13,616 nucleotides of DNA from an uncultured Rhodospirillales bacterium (lineage in GTDB: Bacteria > Pseudomonadota > Alphaproteobacteria > ATCC43930 > CGMCC-115725). Position numbers and translations under genes: made by a program. This document shows, one piece after another, positions 6,918-13,616 of this stretch. The notes under the pieces are model-generated. The model was not told the DNA's origin. It saw nothing but the letters and a program-made list of their open reading frames with translations, and ran no database searches. The stretch spans positions 1 to 13,616 of the forward strand of contig CAIUCF010000756.1 of the NCBI GenBank assembly GCA_903897565.1. Direction: 5' to 3'. Within the stretch, counting starts at the first letter, position 1. Every line of letters starts with the position of its first letter.

Positions 6918-7714
6918 CGCCCGATATCGAGACGGTCTCGGCCTATATCCGCGAGACGGCCCGCGCCCATATTCTGCCCCGCTTCGAGCGGCTTGCGGCG
7001 GCCGATATCCGAGAGAAATCGCCAGGCGATCTCGTCACGATCGCCGATATCGAGACGGAGCAGGCGCTGACGCCGCTGCTGCGCGACCTGATCCCGGGGT
7101 CGGTGGTGGTGGGCGAGGAGGCGACGGCCGCCGATGGCACGCTGCTGCGCCATCTCGAGGGCGAGGGCCATGCCTGGCTGATCGATCCGGTCGACGGCAC
7201 GGCGAATTTCGCCGCCGGCTTGCCGCTGTTCGCGGTGATGGTCGCCTATGCGGTCCATGGCGAGATCGTCGCGTCCTGGATCTACGATCCGACGACCGAT
7301 CGCATGGCCGTCGCGACCAGGGGCGGCGGCGCCTGGCTTAACGGGGTACGCCTCTCCGTCGCCGATGCCACCGAGGCCAGCAGCATGAGCGGCTCGCTGT
7401 CGATCCGCTTCGGCAACCGGCATTTGGTGCGCAGGATCGCCGGTCGTTCCAACATGGTCGGCTCGGTATTCAGTTTCCGGTGCGCCGGACACGAGTATCT
7501 GGCACTCGCCAGCGGCCGTGCCCATTTCGCGCTCTATCACCGCCTGATGCCCTGGGACCACGCCCCGGGCTTCCTGCTGCACCGCGAGGCCGGCGGCTTC
7601 GGCCAGCGCCTCGACCGCAGCCAGTATTCGCCGCGGACCCATGACGGCGGCTTGCTGCTGACACCGGACGAGGGCAGCTGGGAAGAGCTCTATCAGGTGC
7701 TGATCGGCAAATAG
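6914..7714 (+). CDS. Inositol monophosphatase family protein
   Basis: A 266-residue Mg-dependent phosphatase of the inositol monophosphatase fold. Metal ligands are visible: Glu68–Glu69 in GEEA, Asp91 and Asp94 in DPVDGTANF, and Asp214 in MPWDHAPG. This set supports activity on a phosphomonoester. The family includes SuhB (inositol-1-phosphate), HisN-type histidinol phosphatase and CysQ (PAP phosphatase), and sequence alone does not decide among them. The start is GTG 6914, overlapping the hflX stop in a GTGA quartet, so translation is probably coupled to hflX; there is no strong ribosome site. The stop lies 3 bp from the convergent mazG stop. The gene ends the long + strand cluster. Confidence 0.88.
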   Translation: MTPDIETVSAYIRETARAHILPRFERLAAADIREKSPGDLVTIADIETEQALTPLLRDLIPGSVVVGEEATAADGTLLRHLEGEGHAWLIDPVDGTANFAAGLPLFAVMVAYAVHGEIVASWIYDPTTDRMAVATRGGGAWLNGVRLSVADATEASSMSGSLSIRFGNRHLVRRIAGRSNMVGSVFSFRCAGHEYLALASGRAHFALYHRLMPWDHAPGFLLHREAGGFGQRLDRSQYSPRTHDGGLLLTPDEGSWEELYQVLIGK

Positions 7715-7717
7715 CCG

Positions 7718-8533
7718 TCAGGCGCGCGCCTTCTCCTCGGCTTTGATGGCGTCCCAGAGCGCGTCCAGCGTAGCGAGATCCTGGCTTGCCGCCGTCAGGC
7801 CTTGTGCCTGGAGACGATCTTCGATCGCCCGGAATCGCCGTTCGAACTTCAAAGTCGCGCGGCGCAGGCTGCCCTCGGGATCGAGGTCGAGCTTGCGGGC
7901 GAGATTGGTGATGGCGAACAGCAGGTCGCCGAGTTCCTCGTCGATCCGCTCGGCGGGCGCATCGCTCGCGATCTCGACGCGCAGCTCTTCGGCCTCTTCG
8001 GCGATCTTGTCGCGGACGGGCAGCGCGCTGCCCCAGTCGAAGCCGACCCGCGCCGCGCGGCCCTGGATCTTGGCGGCCCGCGTCAGCGCCGGCAGCGCCG
8101 CGGTCACGCCGTCGAGTGCCGAGACCGGTCCGGACGCGGTTTCGCCCTTGGCCGAGCGCTCGGCCGCCTTGATCGCCTCCCAGGAGACCGTCTGCGCGGC
8201 GGCGTCACCGATTTGGGCGTCGCCGAAGACATGGGGATGGCGGCGGACCATCTTGTCGGCACAGGCATGGGCTATGTCGTCGAAGGCGAAGTGATCCTGC
8301 TCCTGCGCCATGCGGCCATGGAACACGACCTGGAACAGGAGATCGCCGAGCTCGTCGCGTAGGCTGGCCATATCCTGGCGTTCGATCGCGTCGGCGACTT
8401 CGTAGGCCTCTTCGATGGTATAGGGCGCGATGGTCGCGAAATTCTGTTCGAGATCCCAGGGGCAGCCCCCTTCGGGATCGCGCAGCTTGGCCATGATCTC
8501 GAGGAGACGGTCGATACCGCGAGGCGTCGTCAT
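7718..8533 (-). CDS. mazG: Nucleoside triphosphate pyrophosphohydrolase MazG
   Basis: A 271-residue two-repeat MazG, matching the length of full enzymes. These all-alpha hydrolases convert NTPs or dNTPs to NMPs plus pyrophosphate, cleansing the nucleotide pool and, in E. coli, lowering ppGpp. The N-terminal repeat starts with LRDPEGGCPWDLEQ (17–30), then EEAYE (41–45) and DELGD (60–64). The C-terminal repeat has EEAEE (179–183), DEELGD (198–203) and the KFERRF signature (229–234). Both acidic metal-binding sets are complete. The ATG (8533–8531) overlaps the stop of the upstream 92-residue gene as ATGA, so translation is probably coupled. hflX and mazG are often neighbours in alphaproteobacteria; here mazG is inverted and separated from hflX by the phosphatase gene. 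Confidence 0.95.
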   Translation of the reverse strand: MTTPRGIDRLLEIMAKLRDPEGGCPWDLEQNFATIAPYTIEEAYEVADAIERQDMASLRDELGDLLFQVVFHGRMAQEQDHFAFDDIAHACADKMVRRHPHVFGDAQIGDAAAQTVSWEAIKAAERSAKGETASGPVSALDGVTAALPALTRAAKIQGRAARVGFDWGSALPVRDKIAEEAEELRVEIASDAPAERIDEELGDLLFAITNLARKLDLDPEGSLRRATLKFERRFRAIEDRLQAQGLTAASQDLATLDALWDAIKAEEKARA

Positions 8534-8808
8534 GCCTTGCCCTTGCTTTCGAGGTCGCGAAGCATCTGCTTGACCACCTGTGCGGCCCGCACGGTGTCGC
8601 GGTCGATCGCGTCGGTCACGGATTCCTTGGCGGCGCGTTCCTGTTGCAGGGTTTCGATCTTCGCCAGGATCTGCCGCCGGGTGTCGAGGATGGACTGCTC
8701 GTTGCGGATGCGCTCGGCGGATTTGACCCGCGGTGCCACGCGGGCCGCGGCTCTGGCGGGAGCCGGCTTGGCAGAAAATAGGGAGAGCCAGTTGCGCCAG
8801 AAAGCCAT
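8530..8808 (-). CDS. Hypothetical 92-residue protein, coupled to mazG
   Basis: I do not recognise this family. The N-terminus (MAFWRNWLSLFSAK) is an aromatic, amphipathic stretch that might touch a membrane. It is followed by an Ala/Arg-rich linker (15–32) and a long charged, heptad-like helical region (33–90, with IRNEQSILDTRRQILAKI and LESKGKA) that could form a coiled coil. It has no MazE or MazF features, signal peptide or cysteine. The ATG at 8808 is well supported by GGAGAGGG (8825–8818) nine bases upstream. The longer open frame reaching back to 9189 runs over the opposite frame of the GGDEF gene and should not be used. The ATGA overlap with mazG makes it very likely a real gene co-translated with mazG. 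Confidence 0.75.
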   Translation of the reverse strand: MAFWRNWLSLFSAKPAPARAAARVAPRVKSAERIRNEQSILDTRRQILAKIETLQQERAAKESVTDAIDRDTVRAAQVVKQMLRDLESKGKA

Positions 8809-8839
8809 CGAGAAGAACCCTCTCCGATCAAGTGTTGGT

Positions 8840-8868
8840 ATTGTCCGAGCATCGGCTCCGCAAGACAA
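8840..8868 (-). promoter_or_regulatory. Candidate promoter for the small gene–mazG pair
   Basis: On the – strand, TTGTCT (8868–8863) and GACAAT (8845–8840) are separated by 17 bases. Each matches the sigma-70 consensus at four of six positions. Transcription would begin near 8833, leaving a leader of about 25 bases that contains the GGAGAGGG ribosome site. It lies in the 98-bp gap downstream of the GGDEF gene, so the pair can be expressed independently. Confidence 0.4.
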
Positions 8869-8906
8869 GGCGGGAATATGCTCGAGGGGATATCGCGTCG
8901 TCGGGC

Positions 8907-10397
8907 TTAGCCGATGGTGACGCGATTCCTGCCGCTGGCCTTGGCCTCGTAAAGCGCGTCGTCGGCCCTGCAGACAATACTTGCCGGGGCGTCGTCGCTC
9001 GGGAGCGATTCGGCGACGCCGATGCTCACCGTTACCGCAACCGGGTTGCCGGCGATCTCGACGACCCGCTCGGCCATCGCCAGCCGGATGCGATCCAGCA
9101 CGATGGTCGCCTCGGCGACCCGGCAGTCGGGAAGCACGATCGCAAATTCCTCGCCCCCGATTCGAGCAACGGTATCGGCGGCACGACAACTGCCCGAAAT
9201 CAGAGACGAGAATACCTGGAGGATCTGGTCGCCCGCCGCATGGCCGTATTTATCGTTGACCCGCTTGAAGTGGTCGAGGTCGAGCATCGCGACCGTGTAA
9301 GGGCGACCGGTCCGGCGGGAGCGATTGTGTTCGCGATCGAGGATCGGTGAGAAGGCGCGACGGTTGATCAGACCGGTGAGGGGGTCTCGCTCCGCGGCTT
9401 CTCGCCAGAGTTCCGTCGTCTTCTCGGTCCGGGCGAGGGCGGCGTTCTGCAGAGCGATGCCGAGGACCGAGAGCGCGGTGCCGAAGATGAAGCTCATCAG
9501 GCGAAAATGTGTGTCGATCGCAGTCGGCGCGATGAGGGGCCCCACGCCATGGGCGGTCGCCGTGACGATGACGAGCAGCGCGACCGCGGTCGCGATGGCG
9601 ATTTCGAGCAAACCGACCTGGAAAGACAGCACCAGCAGGACGGGCACGACCAGGAGGATCAGCCCTGGCAGATACGCGAAACCGAGTCCGAACAGCAGGG
9701 CCAATACCGCTGCTCCAAGGAGCAAAGGCCTGATCGCCGCCCGGCTGAATCCGTCCTGGTCCCGCCAGCCTTGAAAGATCGGGTAGATGAAAATGAAGCC
9801 GAGACCATCACCGAAGATGAGCAGGCCGGCGAAGGCCGGGGCATCCTGCCAGGCGATGTAATGGCCCAGGCTGCACATGAGCGCGAGGCCGGCACTCGTA
9901 GCGATCGTCGGAATGATCACGACCCAGAGGCAGAAAGGCACCAGATCGGTGGCGCGGCGCAGACCGTCGGGGATGAAACGGCGAAACATGTAGGCGCTGA
10001 TGATGCCGGCGCTGGCGTCGATCAGGGCCATGGCGGCCGTGAAGCCGATGCTGTGCGCCAGACTCTCGACGTGCAGGCCGGGAAAATTGGCGATGAAGCT
10101 CGCCACGAACACCGTCGGGAAAGCGCGCCAGCCGCAGGTCAGGGCCAGAACCAACGCGATCCCCGACGGCAACCAGACCAGGGTAATGTTGCTGGGCCGG
10201 AGCGAGAACATGTCCATCCCGACGCGCGCCAGCAGACAATAAACCGCCGCGCCGACGATGCAGATCAGTATGCTCCTGCTGCTCTCCCGGAGGAGAAGCG
10301 GGCGGTGGATGGGAAGGTGCTCCGAGGTCGTCATGATCACGGTGTTTCGAACAATTGTGTCGGTCCCACTCTTGGGCGACGCGCCTTTCGAAATCAT
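8907..10397 (-). CDS. MASE1-domain membrane diguanylate cyclase (GGDEF)
   Basis: A 496-residue membrane protein. About eight hydrophobic segments between residues 40 and 325 form a MASE1-type sensor, including the family-like ITLVWLPSGIALVLAL. The GGDEF domain begins near RDPLTGLINRRAF. The catalytic motif is GGEEF (414–418), an accepted active form, and the inhibitory I-site RAAD (405–408) lies exactly five residues before it. DLDHFKRVND and YGHAAGDQIL are also present. It should therefore make cyclic di-GMP with product inhibition; there is no EAL domain. The signal sensed is unknown. The start is uncertain: ATG 10397 and ATG 10334 (475 residues) both lack a good ribosome site and both keep all domains. 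Confidence 0.9.
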   Translation of the reverse strand: MISKGASPKSGTDTIVRNTVIMTTSEHLPIHRPLLLRESSRSILICIVGAAVYCLLARVGMDMFSLRPSNITLVWLPSGIALVLALTCGWRAFPTVFVASFIANFPGLHVESLAHSIGFTAAMALIDASAGIISAYMFRRFIPDGLRRATDLVPFCLWVVIIPTIATSAGLALMCSLGHYIAWQDAPAFAGLLIFGDGLGFIFIYPIFQGWRDQDGFSRAAIRPLLLGAAVLALLFGLGFAYLPGLILLVVPVLLVLSFQVGLLEIAIATAVALLVIVTATAHGVGPLIAPTAIDTHFRLMSFIFGTALSVLGIALQNAALARTEKTTELWREAAERDPLTGLINRRAFSPILDREHNRSRRTGRPYTVAMLDLDHFKRVNDKYGHAAGDQILQVFSSLISGSCRAADTVARIGGEEFAIVLPDCRVAEATIVLDRIRLAMAERVVEIAGNPVAVTVSIGVAESLPSDDAPASIVCRADDALYEAKASGRNRVTIG

Positions 10398-10420
10398 TGA
10401 TCTTGCATCGCGCGGCTATG

Positions 10421-10426
10421 ATTTTA
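10421..10426 (-). promoter_or_regulatory. Possible -10 box for the GGDEF gene
   Basis: TAAAAT on the – strand matches the -10 consensus at five of six positions and lies just upstream of both possible GGDEF starts. No recognisable -35 box stands 16–18 bases before it, so this is weak. The rest of 10427–10534 shows no clear terminator for the tRNA; a GGGTT/AACCC pair there has a 17-base loop and no T-run. Confidence 0.2.
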
Positions 10427-10534
10427 CCGCTGACCGGCCCCGAGTTTCGGAGGGGTCTCGCGTGCCGTGGGGAGGCGGGTTGCCGCTGCCGAAGGTGGAA
10501 CCCACTACGGGGCAAGGATACGACTTGGGGACGT

Positions 10535-10610
10535 TGGTGGGCGCGACAGGATTTGAACCTGTGACCCCTTGCGTGTGAAGCAAGTGCTACTACCGCTGAG
10601 CTACGCGCCC
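10535..10610 (-). tRNA. tRNA-Val, anticodon CAC
   Basis: A 76-base cloverleaf is readable on the – strand: acceptor GGGCGCG/CGCGCCC, D-arm beginning GCTC, anticodon stem CTTGC/GCAAG around loop TTCACAC, variable region GGGTC, T-arm ACAGG–TTCAAAT–CCTGT, discriminator A and a genome-encoded CCA. The anticodon CAC (10577–10575) reads the valine codon GUG, and A35, C36 and A73 fit valine identity. The D-arm is slightly odd: GGTAGTAGC has one base more than the common GGTAGAGC, so the fourth D-stem pair is C·T. The gene stands alone, between the dinB-like gene and the GGDEF gene. Confidence 0.95.
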
Positions 10611-10654
10611 GCCCCGGTGATGACGAGTCACAATGGACCCGACAGCAGGGCGCG

Positions 10655-10684
10655 GTTGTAGTCATCGCGGGCGCATGCTGTCAA
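10655..10684 (-). promoter_or_regulatory. Promoter of tRNA-Val
   Basis: On the – strand, a perfect -35 TTGACA (10684–10679) is followed after 18 bases by TACAAC (10660–10655). The stretch just downstream, CGCGCCC, is the G+C-rich discriminator typical of stable-RNA promoters under stringent control. Transcription would start near 10648, about 38 bases before the mature tRNA. The -35 box overlaps the stop codon of the dinB-like gene. Confidence 0.65.
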
Positions 10685-11223
10685 GGACCAACGCTCGCGA
10701 GTGCAGCCTTGAGGTCCGCCGCGGGAAAGCCGCGCTGGTAGAGCACGAGGTCGAAGGAGGGCGGCGCCGTGCCGGTCAGCAGCGACAGGCAGGCATGGGC
10801 CTGACCGCGATGGTGGGTCTGATGGTTGAACAGATGCGCCAGGATATCGGCAAGCGGCTGCCGCTGCGGCTGGCCCGACATGTTGCTGTAGGCGATCGGC
10901 CCGGTCAGGGCCGCGTCGTCGTAGCCGTCGATCAGCGCGATGATCCGCTGGTCCTCGGCAATCCGTGCCCGGGCCAGGGCGACGCGGTCGTCGAACAGGA
11001 TTGCGTCCAGCCGGTCGGGCGCCTCGCCGGCACCGTTCAGGCGTTTCAGCCAGATGCGGTCGGTCGCCAGCAGATGATTGAGCGTCGCCGGCAGGCTGCC
11101 GAAGAACACGCCGATCGGTCTGGCGTAGATTTCTTGGGGCAGGGCCAGAGCCGCGGCATAGAGCTGGGCATTGGCCCAGCGATTATAGCCGGCGAGTTGT
11201 CGATACGAGGCGACCATCGTCAT
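10681..11223 (-). CDS. DinB family protein (DUF664-like four-helix metalloprotein)
   Basis: A 180-residue protein of the DinB/YfiT superfamily: four-helix bundles with a metal site, some acting as thiol-dependent transferases, many of unknown role. The N-terminus YRQLAGYNRWANAQLY is typical. The three likely metal ligands are His50 (ATLNHLLATD) and His134 and His138 in NHQTHHRGQ. ATG 11223 is chosen over the longer open frame back to 11457 because the DinB fold begins there and GGGAG lies seven bases upstream. The longer frame would also run into the divergent aminotransferase. The name comes from a Bacillus damage-inducible gene and should not be confused with DNA polymerase IV. No SOS box was seen. 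The substrate is unknown. Confidence 0.85.
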   Translation of the reverse strand: MTMVASYRQLAGYNRWANAQLYAAALALPQEIYARPIGVFFGSLPATLNHLLATDRIWLKRLNGAGEAPDRLDAILFDDRVALARARIAEDQRIIALIDGYDDAALTGPIAYSNMSGQPQRQPLADILAHLFNHQTHHRGQAHACLSLLTGTAPPSFDLVLYQRGFPAADLKAALASVGP

Positions 11224-11419
11224 GGCGGAGCTCCCAAGCCGCAAAATCCCGCCTACGGTATCCTGCTGAACCGGGCCGATCCTTGCCAATCCAGCGCTCC
11301 AGCGTTTCCCGTCGCGAATAGCCCGGATCGCGGCCGCTCGGCCCGAGATCGCTTTCCGTTGGGCCGCATTTTCGGTGTAGGCTTGCGACCATCGGTTATC
11401 GAGTCGGGAAGAGTTTGAC
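11224..11419. other. Divergent intergenic spacer, 196 bp
   Basis: This gap separates the dinB-like gene (–) from the aminotransferase (+) and must hold at least the aminotransferase promoter. I found no -35/-10 pair with good spacing on either strand, no strong inverted repeat and no credible small gene. The aminotransferase ribosome site GGAAGAG is at 11407–11413 and the dinB-like site GGGAG lies at the other edge. Confidence 0.6.
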
Positions 11420-12808
11420 ATGCCTGCGATCAATTCGGCGGAAGCGCGCGACGCCACCTATCACCTGCACCCCTACACCAATCTGCGGCAGCTCGAGCGT
11501 GACGGGCCGCTGGTGATCGAGCGCGGCGAGGGGGTGTTCGTCCAGGATACCCAGGGCAATCGCTATCTCGAGGGCATGGCCGGGCTGTGGTGCACCTCGC
11601 TGGGCTTCAGCGAGCCGCGGCTTGCCGAGGCCGCGTATCGCCAGCTCAAGACCTTGCCGTTCTATCATTCCTTCGCCGCCAAGGTGCCGAGCGTCACGAC
11701 CGAACTGGCGGAGCGCCTGATCGGCATCGCGCCGGCGCCGTTGGCACGCGTGATCTTCGCCTGTTCGGGGTCGGAGTCGAACGATACCGCCATCAAGATG
11801 GCCTGGTACTACAACAATGCGCGTGGGTTGCAGGCCAAGAAGAAGATCATCTCGCGGCGCCGCGGCTATCATGGCGTCACGGCGCTGACCGCCAGCCTCA
11901 CCGGCTTGCCCTATGCCCAGAACGGCTTCGATCTGCCGCTCGGCGTCGGCATCTTCCATCTCGACGCGCCGCATTTCTATCGTGGCGGCATGATTGGCGA
12001 GAGCGAGGAAGACTTTGCGACCCGGCTGGCGGCGCAGCTCGAAGCGCTGATCCAGGCCGAGGGCGCCGATACCATCGCCGCGATGATCGCCGAGCCGGTG
12101 ATGGGCGCGGGCGGCGTGATTCTGCCGCCGGCCACATATTTCGAGAAGATCCAGGCGGTGCTGCGCCGCCACGATATCCTGCTGATCGCCGACGAGGTAA
12201 TCTGCGGCTTCGGCCGGACGGGCTCGATGTTCGGCTCTGAGACCTACGGCATCCGGCCCGACATGATGGTGGTGGCCAAGGCACTTTCATCGGGCTACCA
12301 GCCGATCTCGGCGCTGATGGTGACCGATGCGATCTATCAGATCGTCGCCGACGCCGGCGCCAGCCTGGGCCTGTTCGGCCATGGCTATACCTATTCCGGC
12401 CATCCGGTGCCGGCGGCGGTGGCGCTCGAGACCTTGAAGATCTACGAGGAGCGCGACATCGTCGCCCGGGTGCGCGATGTCGCGCCGCATTTCCAAGCGC
12501 GAATCCGCAAGCTCGCCGCTCATCCGCTGGTGGGCGAGGCGCGCGGCATCGGCCTGATTGGTGCGATCGAGCTGGTTGCCGACAAGGCGACCCGGCAATC
12601 CTATCCGCCGAGCGCCGCGGTCGCGGCGTTCCTGGTCAAGCAGGCCCAGGCCCATGGCTTGATCATCCGCTCGGTCCCGGGCGATATCGTCGCCTTCTCG
12701 CCGCCGCTGATCATCACCGAGGCCGAGATCGACATCATGTTCGACGCGGTCGGCCGGGCGCTCGACGACACCCTTGCCTATACGAAGTCGCTCCAGGGCA
12801 AGGCCTGA
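11420..12808 (+). CDS. Class III PLP-dependent aminotransferase (omega-transaminase type)
   Basis: A 462-residue fold-type I, class III aminotransferase. The Schiff-base lysine is Lys287 (VVAKALSSGY); Asp258 in IADEVICGFGRTG contacts the pyridine nitrogen; SGSES (116–120) holds the cofactor phosphate. Trp57 (GLWC), Tyr150 (RGYHG) and Arg417 (IIRSVPGD) fall where the well-studied Chromobacterium violaceum omega-transaminase has its pocket tryptophan, tyrosine and flipping arginine, as I recall that sequence. This supports an amine or omega-amino-acid:pyruvate aminotransferase; diamines such as putrescine are possible, but the donor cannot be assigned. The ATG 11420 has GGAAGAG six bases upstream. 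The dehydrogenase gene 17 bp downstream suggests an operon in which the aldehyde or ketone product may be reduced, an inference only. Confidence 0.92.
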   Translation: MPAINSAEARDATYHLHPYTNLRQLERDGPLVIERGEGVFVQDTQGNRYLEGMAGLWCTSLGFSEPRLAEAAYRQLKTLPFYHSFAAKVPSVTTELAERLIGIAPAPLARVIFACSGSESNDTAIKMAWYYNNARGLQAKKKIISRRRGYHGVTALTASLTGLPYAQNGFDLPLGVGIFHLDAPHFYRGGMIGESEEDFATRLAAQLEALIQAEGADTIAAMIAEPVMGAGGVILPPATYFEKIQAVLRRHDILLIADEVICGFGRTGSMFGSETYGIRPDMMVVAKALSSGYQPISALMVTDAIYQIVADAGASLGLFGHGYTYSGHPVPAAVALETLKIYEERDIVARVRDVAPHFQARIRKLAAHPLVGEARGIGLIGAIELVADKATRQSYPPSAAVAAFLVKQAQAHGLIIRSVPGDIVAFSPPLIITEAEIDIMFDAVGRALDDTLAYTKSLQGKA

Positions 12809-12825
12809 TTCGAGGAACGCCGAGC

Positions 12826-13616
12826 ATGGCCGATCAAGATCAGACGCAGGATGCTGCCGCGCCCGGGGTCTGCCCGGTCACCGGGGCGGTGGGCGCCAGG
12901 CCGGAACAGCGGACCTTGGTGCTGACCGGGGCCAGCCGCGGCATCGGCCATGCCACTGTCAAGCGCTTCAATGCCGCCGGCTGGCGCGTGATCACCGTGT
13001 CGCGGCACCCGTTCGAACGTGCCTGCCCCTGGCATGACGGCGCCGAGAACCACGTGCAGCTCGACCTCGCCGACCTCGGCGCGGTCGAGCGCGGCATCGA
13101 CGAGCTGAAATCGCGGCTCAAGGGCGGCCGGCTCGACGCGCTGGTCAACAATGCCGGGATCTCGCCCAAAGGCCCGGGCGGCAGCCGGCTCGACACCTTG
13201 AACACCGACATCGCGACCTGGGAGCATGTCTTCCGCGTCAATTTCCTGGCACCGGTGCTGCTGGCCAAGGGGTTGAAGGACGAGCTGACCAAGGCCAAGG
13301 GCTGCGTCGTCAACGTCACCTCGATCGCAGGCCTGCGAGTCCACCCCTTCGCCGGGCCGTCCTATTCGACCTCGAAGGCGGCGCTGGCGGCACTGACGCG
13401 GGAGATGGCCTATGATTTCGGCGCGCTCGGCGTGCGCGTCAACGCGATCTCTCCGGGCGAGATCGAGACCTCGATCCTGTCGCCCGGCACCGACCTGATC
13501 GTCGAGCGCGAGATCCCGATGCGCCGTCTCGGGCAACCCGAGGAGGTCGCGTCGGTTATCTATTTTCTGTGCACCGAGGGCGCGTCCTACGTCACCGGCA
13601 CCGAAGTCCACATCAA
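12826..13616 (+). CDS. Short-chain dehydrogenase/reductase, 3' end cut off
   Basis: 263 residues of a classical SDR run off the window without a stop; only the last few residues appear to be missing. The cofactor motif is TGASRGIG (34–41), the structural motif NNAG (108–111), and the catalytic set Ser166, Tyr180 and Lys184 (YSTSK), with Asn139 in RVNF. Arg38 in the glycine motif and Ser59–Arg60 after the second strand suggest NADP(H), but this is tentative. A 28-residue N-terminal extension carrying CPVTG precedes the Rossmann fold. ATG 12826 has GAGGAA at 12812–12817. It follows the aminotransferase by 17 bp on the same strand, so co-transcription is likely. The substrate is unknown. Confidence 0.9.
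   Translation, partial: MADQDQTQDAAAPGVCPVTGAVGARPEQRTLVLTGASRGIGHATVKRFNAAGWRVITVSRHPFERACPWHDGAENHVQLDLADLGAVERGIDELKSRLKGGRLDALVNNAGISPKGPGGSRLDTLNTDIATWEHVFRVNFLAPVLLAKGLKDELTKAKGCVVNVTSIAGLRVHPFAGPSYSTSKAALAALTREMAYDFGALGVRVNAISPGEIETSILSPGTDLIVEREIPMRRLGQPEEVASVIYFLCTEGASYVTGTEVHI

Noticed and set aside
6921..7058. 15-bp direct repeat CCGATATCGAGACGG at 6921–6935 and 7044–7058
   Set aside because: Both copies are in frame inside the phosphatase gene and encode DIET; the shared codons of a short peptide explain it and no mobile or regulatory context is present.
8809..9189. Longer N-terminus for the 92-residue protein
   Set aside because: The extension overlaps the GGDEF coding end in another frame, is Arg-rich and low-complexity, and the ATG at 8808 has a strong ribosome site.
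10477..10503. GGGTT/AACCC inverted repeat downstream of tRNA-Val as a terminator
   Set aside because: Five pairs with a 17-base loop and no T-run on the – strand; too weak to call.
10258..10578. A + strand open frame ending in GATGFEPVTPCV
   Set aside because: The C-terminus is the well-known false translation of the strand opposite a tRNA gene, and the rest lies antisense to the GGDEF gene. The sister frame ending WARQDLNL is the same artefact.
9808..10665. A long – strand frame with HARGHRFKSCRAH
   Set aside because: This string is again a frame through the tRNA, and the remainder is an out-of-frame reading of the GGDEF gene.
11224..11457. Longer N-terminus for the DinB-family protein
   Set aside because: It would overlap the divergent aminotransferase gene and add sequence before the normal start of the DinB fold; ATG 11223 has a good ribosome site.

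Overview
This is a strongly G+C-rich window with G/C-ending codons almost throughout. Its gene order points to the chromosome of an alphaproteobacterium, probably of the Rhodospirillales type: ntrC–ntrY–ntrX, then hfq–hflX, with an inositol-monophosphatase-like gene and mazG close by. The lineage is an inference from gene order and protein style, not from a marker gene. There is no insertion sequence, phage gene, CRISPR array, toxin–antitoxin pair or other sign of an accessory island.

Left part (1–7714, all + strand): the 3' end of ntrC (AAA+ and Fis-type DNA-binding parts only), ntrY (membrane sensor kinase), ntrX (its response regulator, lacking the sigma-54 contact loop), a HAD-family phosphatase, hfq, hflX and an inositol-monophosphatase-family gene. 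Junctions are tight: ntrY/ntrX overlap by 11 bp, ntrX/HAD are 5 bp apart, hfq/hflX are 18 bp apart, and hflX/phosphatase overlap by 4 bp. The one real break is the 121-bp gap before hfq, which holds a perfect 16-bp palindrome and a small GAAA-capped hairpin. Non-ATG starts are frequent (ntrY GTG, HAD TTG, hflX TTG or GTG, phosphatase GTG). Together the genes cover nitrogen/redox two-component signalling and post-transcriptional and ribosome-linked control.

Middle part (7718–11223, all – strand): mazG (nucleotide pyrophosphohydrolase) sits 3 bp from the phosphatase stop, in convergent orientation. It is translationally coupled to an upstream 92-residue protein of unknown function, and a plausible sigma-70-type promoter precedes the pair. 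Further along are a MASE1–GGDEF diguanylate cyclase with an intact catalytic motif and I-site, a tRNA-Val(CAC) gene with encoded CCA, and a DinB-family protein. The tRNA has a good promoter whose -35 box overlaps the dinB-like stop codon.

Right part (11224–13616): a 196-bp divergent spacer, then a class III PLP aminotransferase resembling omega-transaminases and, 17 bp behind it, a short-chain dehydrogenase/reductase cut off by the window end. The pair looks like an amine-catabolic or biosynthetic operon of unknown substrate.

I found no convincing new system. The points most worth a second look are the hairpin around the hflX start, the hfq leader elements, the HAD gene in the ntrX–hfq slot, the small protein coupled to mazG, the NtrX lacking GAFTGA, and the extra base in the tRNA D-arm.
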